Source of the DNA: Clostridiales bacterium UBA7044
Lineage (GTDB): Bacteria > Bacillota > Clostridia > Oscillospirales > Oscillospiraceae
Assembly (NCBI GenBank): GCA_002493965.1
Contig: DLAP01000048.1
Span: 1 to 36,171, forward strand
Length of the DNA stretch: 36,171 bases
Direction of reading: 5' to 3'
The notes beneath the pieces are model-generated. The model was not told the DNA's origin, made no database searches, and saw only the letters and a list, made by a program, of their open reading frames with translations. Numbering within the stretch: the stretch's first letter is position 1; every line of letters begins with the position of its first letter. Both the position numbers and the translations under genes were made by a program. Of this stretch, positions 31,920 through 36,171 are shown in pieces.

Positions 31920-32483
31920 CTACACGATCGTGAAATTTTCGACGGTAAGCGTCACGATCCGCTTGCCGTCATAGAGGATCTCGCACCGGGTGGGGGTGTT
32001 TTCCCTGTCCAGCCAGATGTCCAGATGGAGGGCATCGTCCTCGTAGCTGTCGTCAATGGTCAGTCGGAGCAGGTCTCCTTCCATGCCTGCCGCCGTCAGG
32101 TAGCCATCCCGGAGGGCTTTCATAAAGAGCCAGGGAGCGGACACCGGCGTCACCTGCCCCTCCGCCATGGTGTCAAACTGGAGCGCCGCGTCGGTGAAGG
32201 TCAGCTTGCCCCCCTCCCGGGTAATCTTTCCGGTGACACCGGAGATGGTTTCCGGAGCCGTCACGGAAAACAGGAAATCCCCCCGCTCGCTAACCTGGCA
32301 CGCCATTCCGAACTCATAGATTGCCGTTCCATAGTCCGCCGTCACCGTCGTATCGAAGGCGCAGCTGTTCGCCCGCAGGAGCTTCGCCCGGAGTTCCATA
32401 CCTCTTTCTATCTCGTCTTTTTTTCCGGAGCAGCCTGTGAGCAGAAGTACAAACGATAAAAGAAGCACGCCGGGTTTTTTCAT
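31920..32483 (-). CDS. LolA/YdcC-like lipoprotein
   Basis: A 187-residue lipoprotein (lipobox LLLTGC, Cys 18) with the LolA-like pattern seen in Bacillus YdcC and clostridial GerS: a helical start KDEIERGMELRAKLL, then strands SCAFDTTVTADYG, TAIYEFGMACQVS, LFSVTAPETISGVTGKI and the closing CEILYDGKRIVTLTVENF. The function is not known for this protein; relatives are membrane-associated. The start ATG at 32483 lies 14 bases after nnrD; only a distant AGGA precedes it. The neighbourhood (nnrD, this lipoprotein, mazF) recalls the Bacillus acpS/yjeF-ydcC-alr-ndoAI-ndoA order, with alr and ndoAI missing. Confidence 0.78.
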   Translation of the reverse strand: MKKPGVLLLSFVLLLTGCSGKKDEIERGMELRAKLLRANSCAFDTTVTADYGTAIYEFGMACQVSERGDFLFSVTAPETISGVTGKITREGGKLTFTDAALQFDTMAEGQVTPVSAPWLFMKALRDGYLTAAGMEGDLLRLTIDDSYEDDALHLDIWLDRENTPTRCEILYDGKRIVTLTVENFTIV

Positions 32484-32497
32484 ATGCCGAATCCGTC

Positions 32498-33361
32498 CTA
32501 TTTCAGTAGTCGGGGAAGGGCCTCCAGCAGATCCGTAGGCAGCATTGCGTACTGACCCAGCTCCCGGGCGCAGATGTCCCCCGCCGCCCCGTGGAGCCAA
32601 CTGGCAGCCGCTGCCGCCTCCATAGGAACTATCCCCTGCCCTAACAGCGCTGTAATCATGCCGGCCAGCACATCGCCGCTTCCGCCTACTGCCATCCCCG
32701 GGTTTCCGGTGGGGTTTCGGTAGCCTGTCTTTCCGTCGGTGACGCAGGTGCCGTGGCCTTTCAGAACCAAATGGCAGTTCCATTCCTTGGCAAAGGACGC
32801 GGCACGAGCCATTTTATCCCCGTCGGAAACGCCGCCCAGCCGGAGGAACTCCCCCTCATGGGGCGTCAGGATGGTGGGATGCTGTCTTCCCCGCAGAATA
32901 TTCTTATGCGGACAAAGGACATTTATGCCATCGGCATCCAGAACCACCGGACACTGGGCATTTTCCAGCACCGCCTTCACCACGGAAAGGGTTCCCGCTG
33001 ACTGGCCCAGACCACAGCCCATCAGCACAGCGTCCATTTGGGGAAGCCTACTCAAAATCTCCGGGATGGCTTCCTCAGAAAGCTTCCCCTCTTTTTCCGG
33101 CAAGGGGAACACGATCGGCTCATTCAGCTTGCAGGCTTCGATGGCATAAATACTCTCCGGAACCCCCAAGAACGTAAGGCCCGCACCGCACCGGAGGGCG
33201 CCCATGGCAGCAAAGTAAGCCGCCCCGGTATAGCCCCGGCTGCCGCACAGCAGCAGAAGCTTTCCATAGGTGCCCTTATGGCCCTCCGGGTCCCGCTCAG
33301 GCAGCAGGGAGAGTACCTGCTCATGGGTCAGTATTCTCTCTTCCATGTCCTTACAGCCCAT
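32498..33361 (-). CDS. nnrD: ADP-dependent NAD(P)H-hydrate dehydratase
   Basis: A 287-residue ribokinase-like enzyme (YjeF C-terminal domain) that repairs hydrated NADH and NADPH. Motifs include HKGTYGKLLLLCGS near the N-terminus, GAAYFAAMGALRCGAGL, VLDADGINVL, TPHEGEFLRL and GGSGDVLAGMI. The epimerase domain found in fused NnrDE proteins is absent. Two starts are possible: ATG 33361, which overlaps the carboxypeptidase stop by 11 bases, and ATG 33346, which fits homologues but has AAGGA only one base away. I give the longer form. Confidence 0.9.
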   Translation of the reverse strand: MGCKDMEERILTHEQVLSLLPERDPEGHKGTYGKLLLLCGSRGYTGAAYFAAMGALRCGAGLTFLGVPESIYAIEACKLNEPIVFPLPEKEGKLSEEAIPEILSRLPQMDAVLMGCGLGQSAGTLSVVKAVLENAQCPVVLDADGINVLCPHKNILRGRQHPTILTPHEGEFLRLGGVSDGDKMARAASFAKEWNCHLVLKGHGTCVTDGKTGYRNPTGNPGMAVGGSGDVLAGMITALLGQGIVPMEAAAAASWLHGAAGDICARELGQYAMLPTDLLEALPRLLK

Positions 33362-34859
33362 AGAGCTTTGTGAATTTCTCTGTCAGATAGTCGGTGTAGT
33401 ATTTGGCGTCAAACTTCCCGCAGACGTTCTCAAAAAGCTGGCCGGGCTTATAGTAGCTGCCATGGCGATGGATGTGCTCCCGGAGCCAGCCAGTCACTTT
33501 ACTCAGATCGCCCTTTTCTACGTCCTGCCACACATCACCTAAGTCTTCTTCCATCTTATGCAGCATCTGCGGGCCATAAGCGCTGCCCAGAGCGTAGGAG
33601 GGGAAATAACCGATGCTGCCGCCGCTCCAGTGGCTGTCCTGGAGGCACCCCTCCCGGTCACTGGGAACATCCACACCCAGGTATTCCTTGTACAGCTTCT
33701 TCCAGAGGGCGGGGATGTCCTTCACTTCCAGACTGCCGTCCATGAGCCGCTTCTCAATCTCGTAGCGCACCATGATGTGCAGGGGGTAAGTCAGCTCGTC
33801 CGCCTCCGTGCGGATGAGAGAGGGCTGCGCTTTATTGATGGCCCGGTAGAACATGGTTTCGTCCACATCGGAAAGCTGCTCGGGGAACAATTCCTTCACC
33901 TTGGGGAAGATGGCGTGGACGAAAGCCTGACTTCTGCCGATGATGTTCTCATAGAACCGGCTCTGGCTTTCGTGAATGCCCATGGACACGCCTCCGGCCA
34001 GCGCCGTGTAATTGTACCGATCCTCCACGCCCAACTCGTACAGGGCATGGCCGCCCTCATGAACCACGGAGAACATGGAGGAAACCAGGTTGTTTTCATA
34101 ATAGTGGGTGGTAATCCGCACGTCCTTGTTATTAAAGTTGGTGGTATAGGGATGCTCTGTTTCCGCAATGCCGCAATGGCTCCGGTCGATGCCCATGACT
34201 GCCATCAGGTTGTCGGAGAAAACTCGCTGGGTTTCCACCGGATAGTGGCGGAACAGGAAGGAATCGTTGATCTGAGCGGTCTTTTGAATTTGATCAATGA
34301 GCGGTACAATGGTTTGCCGCAGCTGAGCAAAGAAGGCATCCAGGGTCTCCATGGACATTCCCTCTTCGTATTCGTTCAGCAGCGCGTCATAGGTCTTCAT
34401 TTCCGGGTGATAATAGCCCGCGAACTTTCGATTATAGGCAACGATTTTTTCCAGGTACGGGGCAAAGGATTCAAAATCATCCTCCAGCTTGGCCTTATGC
34501 CACACGTTTTGGGCGTCGTTCAGCAGGACATTGTAGGCGACGTACTCTTCGGCGGGGATCCGATTGGTCTGATCATAATTCTTCCGGAAAACTTCCACTT
34601 CCCGTTTCTCCAGAGGGCTTAGTTCCTCCTGCCGGGCCTCCAGGTAGGAAAGCAGCTCGCCGTTTTCGCTGTTCGCGGTGAGATCGTAGACCACCTGGGA
34701 AAGCACCCCCATGGTCCTGCCTCGGCCCTCCCAGGTGTCGCTGGGGGCGGCGGTGGTGGCATCCAGATACATGACGCCCATGGCGTGGGCGTAGGCAGCA
34801 ATGGTTTCCTGCCACTTGTTCAGGGCTTCCAAGGCTTCCTTTGTAGATTCATATTTCAT
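33351..34859 (-). CDS. Metallocarboxypeptidase, family M32
   Basis: A 502-residue zinc carboxypeptidase of family M32 (thermostable carboxypeptidase 1 type), which releases C-terminal residues from peptides in the cytoplasm. The zinc-site motif HEGGH is in SVVHEGGHALYELGVEDRY, split by the active-site cleft; other family blocks are DNLMAVMGIDRSHCG, GIHESQSRFYENIIGRS and the C-terminal WSGGSIGYFPSYALG. No signal peptide is present. An AAAGGAG precedes the ATG at 34859. It is the first gene of the run toward nnrD, the lipoprotein and perhaps mazF. Confidence 0.94.
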   Translation of the reverse strand: MKYESTKEALEALNKWQETIAAYAHAMGVMYLDATTAAPSDTWEGRGRTMGVLSQVVYDLTANSENGELLSYLEARQEELSPLEKREVEVFRKNYDQTNRIPAEEYVAYNVLLNDAQNVWHKAKLEDDFESFAPYLEKIVAYNRKFAGYYHPEMKTYDALLNEYEEGMSMETLDAFFAQLRQTIVPLIDQIQKTAQINDSFLFRHYPVETQRVFSDNLMAVMGIDRSHCGIAETEHPYTTNFNNKDVRITTHYYENNLVSSMFSVVHEGGHALYELGVEDRYNYTALAGGVSMGIHESQSRFYENIIGRSQAFVHAIFPKVKELFPEQLSDVDETMFYRAINKAQPSLIRTEADELTYPLHIMVRYEIEKRLMDGSLEVKDIPALWKKLYKEYLGVDVPSDREGCLQDSHWSGGSIGYFPSYALGSAYGPQMLHKMEEDLGDVWQDVEKGDLSKVTGWLREHIHRHGSYYKPGQLFENVCGKFDAKYYTDYLTEKFTKLYGL

Positions 34860-34882
34860 GCTGGTTTCGCTCCTTTTCTTTT

Positions 34883-34963
34883 AAGGAAGCTCTGAATAAT
34901 GAGACAAGAGCCAGCAGTAAAAGATTCGCTGTCCGGCCGCAGGCGAATTGTTCAGAGTTTCCT
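34883..34963 (+). repeat. Palindromic MITE-like repeat, copy B
   Basis: An 81-base element with imperfect terminal inverted repeats: AGGAAGCTCTGAA on the left and, reversed, AGGAAACTCTGAA on the right. An inner inverted repeat (GATTCGC with GCGAATT) lets it fold into one hairpin. Its left and right ends match copies A and C. It lies 24 bases upstream of the M32 carboxypeptidase start, so it may carry or disturb that gene's promoter. Confidence 0.65.
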
Positions 34964-35020
34964 AAATAATGTTACCATACCATGTCTGGGATTTTTCGTC
35001 AAGTGGACAGCAAAAAAAGC

Positions 35021-35049
35021 TTGCAAATTCCATGCGGATGTGCTAGGAT
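35021..35049 (+). promoter_or_regulatory. Promoter of the T-box/pheS transcript
   Basis: TTGCAA (35021-35026), a 17-base spacer and TAGGAT (35044-35049) lie just upstream of the T-box leader. Confidence 0.6.
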
Positions 35050-35055
35050 AGCATG

Positions 35056-35326
35056 GATAAGGAAAAAGCAATGATCGGGCTGCCTTATGTCCAGCATACC
35101 ACATACAGCGAGAGCGGGAGGGTGTGAGCCGCTTTGGTAGGATATATGGCTTTCCCCCGGGAGCTGCCGCCTGAAAGCTTTGGTAAGTAGGGTTGGACGG
35201 GTGACGCCGTTACGGGTCTGAGGATGTGTCTGCATCCAAATAAGCGCGCCGCTACGGCGAATTGCGGGTGGTACCGCGGAAGGAATGCCTTTCGTCCCGG
35301 GTTTCGGGAGGATTGGCATATTTTTT
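35056..35326 (+). ncRNA. T-box leader (tRNA-Phe sensing) of pheS
   Basis: A T-box riboswitch that senses uncharged tRNA. Stem I features are present (GCGAGAGCGGGAGGGTGTGA, then CCCCGGGAGCTGCC), and the T-box sequence GGGTGGTACCGCGG (35266-35279) is intact. A Phe specifier codon, TTC at 35152-35154 or TTT one base earlier, stands just before the CCCC of stem I and agrees with pheS as target. The leader ends in a terminator (35285-35326). The 5' end is approximate. Confidence 0.92.
35285..35326 (+). terminator. T-box-controlled terminator
   Basis: ATGCC pairs with GGCAT and TCCCG with CGGGA, separated by a symmetric five-base internal loop; a run of six T (35321-35326) follows. The 5' arm overlaps the region that the anti-terminator with the T-box sequence would use. 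Confidence 0.8.
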
Positions 35327-35335
35327 ATCCCTTTA

Positions 35336-35484
35336 TTTACTATGAAAGCTTTGCTGTCATAGTAAAATACTTTTTATAAATGCCAGCGTCTCACCCCTTA
35401 CGGGGCAACCGCCGCTGATGCATATAAATTCCCATGCATAAACTGCTTTCATGATTTGCGGCGCGATTGTTCCGCATGGGAATT
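35336..35484 (+). other. Two further hairpins between T-box terminator and pheS
   Basis: TTTACTATGA pairs perfectly with TCATAGTAAA (35336-35345 with 35357-35366), and AATTCCCATGC pairs perfectly with GCATGGGAATT (35427-35437 with 35474-35484, 36-base loop). They fill the roughly 190 bases between the terminator and the pheS ribosome binding site. No reading frame of note is present. Their role is unknown. Confidence 0.5.
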
Positions 35485-35519
35485 AACTTTGTAAGTAACC
35501 TTTTAGGAGGAATCAGAAA

Positions 35520-36171
35520 ATGAAAGAACAATTGGAGCAGATCAAAAAGAATGCTCTGGCTTCTCTGGAAGCTGCCTCTACCCCAGCGGCTCTGGAAGAG
35601 CTGCGGGTCAGGCTCTTGGGCAAAAAGGGTGAGCTGACTGCTGTCTTAAAGCAGATGGGAAAGCTTTCCCCGGAGGAGCGTCCCGTCATGGGCCAGATGG
35701 CAAACTCTGTCCGGGCGGCCATTGAGGAAACCCTGGAAAGCCGGAAGGCCGCCATCCATGCCGCCGCCCTAGAAAAAAAGCTGGAGGCAGAAGCCATCGA
35801 CGTAACCATTCCCGGCGAAACCGTGACCATCGGCCATCAGCATCCCATGAACCAGGTGCTCCAGCAGATCAAGGACATCTTCGTTGGCCTGGGCTATCAG
35901 GTGGTGGACGGCCCCGAGGTGGAGCTGGCAAGTTATAACTTTAGCCTGCTTGAATATTGAAGAGGGCCACCCCTCCCGGGACCGCAGCGACACCTTCTAC
36001 TTTACCGATGACGACAGCGTCCTGCTTGCGCACCCAGACCAGCCCCATGCAGATCCGGTTTATGGAAAACCACAAGCCCCCTCTGTGCATGCTGGCTCCC
36101 GGCCGGGTGTTCCGGAAGGACGAGGCCGACGCCACCCACTCCCCCATGTTCCACCAGATCGAGGGCTTGGT
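35520..36171 (+). pseudogene. pheS: Phenylalanyl-tRNA synthetase alpha subunit, two +1 frameshifts, runs off window
   Basis: The alpha chain of phenylalanyl-tRNA synthetase, cut by the window end. The first frame reads the coiled-coil N-terminus (MKEQLEQIKKNALASLE and LGKKGELTAVLKQMGKL) and GHQHPMNQVLQQI, then stops at 35960 after 146 residues. The next frame continues LNIEEGHPSRDRSDTFYF, and the third continues RTQTSPMQIRFMENHKPP and GRVFRK ... DATHSPMFHQIEGL, all as expected for PheS. The two breaks fall at 35950-35951 and 36026-36027, both in CCTGCTTG; dropping one T at each restores one frame. Real mutation, sequence error or recoding are all possible. AGGAGG lies 9 bases before the ATG. 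The gene follows the T-box. Confidence 0.85.

Noticed and set aside
33558..34622. A 354-codon open frame on the plus strand opposite the M32 carboxypeptidase
   Set aside because: Antisense shadow; the minus-strand frame carries the zinc motif and full family pattern.
1..36171. tRNA or rRNA genes, CRISPR arrays, prophage, transposases or integrases
   Set aside because: None was seen on either strand; the only repeats found are the three MITE-like elements.

Overview
The window looks like a chromosomal segment of an anaerobic, low-G+C-phylum (Firmicutes/Bacillota) bacterium of class Clostridia, most likely an Oscillospiraceae/Ruminococcaceae-type gut commensal, although its own base composition is fairly GC-rich. 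The case rests on the gene order tig-clpP-clpX-lon-engB, a SCIFF ranthipeptide with its radical SAM maturase, a T-box leader in front of pheS, AGGAGG-type ribosome binding sites, one-step lipoproteins with short lipoboxes, and the absence of Gram-negative outer-membrane genes. The species assignment is inference.

Layout. Positions 1-6.4 kb (minus strand) hold a protein quality-control operon: trigger factor, ClpP, ClpX, Lon and the ribosome-assembly GTPase EngB, behind one good promoter. From 6.5 to 11.6 kb (minus) lies a tightly overlapping seven-gene operon: signal peptidase I, RbgA, RNase HII, YraN, an M19 dipeptidase, a threonine-synthase-like protein that lacks the PLP lysine, and a metallophosphoesterase. 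Ribosomal protein L19 (rplS) and a MATE exporter follow upstream at 11.7-13.8 kb, each with its own promoter; the MATE leader looks like a transcription attenuator. From 14.0 to 17.4 kb (plus) are a small membrane protein, the SCIFF precursor scfA, its maturase scfB and a coupled Orn/Lys/Arg-decarboxylase-family protein. From 17.4 to 24.2 kb (minus) are a CysG-type sirohaem synthase fusion, an AT-rich NTF2-like gene, a FecBCD-type ABC importer, a family 4 uracil-DNA glycosylase and a DacF-like protein with a broken third catalytic motif. From 24.3 to 28.1 kb (plus) are a ComEA-like HhH protein, a two-component system, a GerMN lipoprotein and exonuclease III, in one overlapping run. From 28.2 to 34.9 kb (minus) are two paralogous lipoproteins of unknown role, an unknown small protein, an orphan MazF, a LolA/YdcC-like lipoprotein, NAD(P)HX dehydratase and an M32 carboxypeptidase. 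The right end carries a phenylalanine T-box and pheS, which contains two single-base insertions and runs off the window.

The most interesting signals are: (i) three copies of one short palindromic, MITE-like repeat at about 13.9, 31.85 and 34.9 kb; (ii) two identical-context +1 frameshifts in pheS, each readable as a CTGCTG to CTGCTTG change; (iii) a MATE leader with promoter, short overlapping ORF, terminator and a competing anti-terminator; (iv) two apparent pseudoenzymes (threonine-synthase-like with Lys to Arg, DacF-like with KTG to MQS); (v) a seven-cysteine SCIFF precursor with a terminator before its maturase and translational coupling of that maturase to a PLP decarboxylase; and (vi) a hairpin covering the ribosome binding site of the gene after an antitoxin-less mazF. 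I saw no tRNA or rRNA genes, no CRISPR array, no insertion sequence with a transposase and no prophage.
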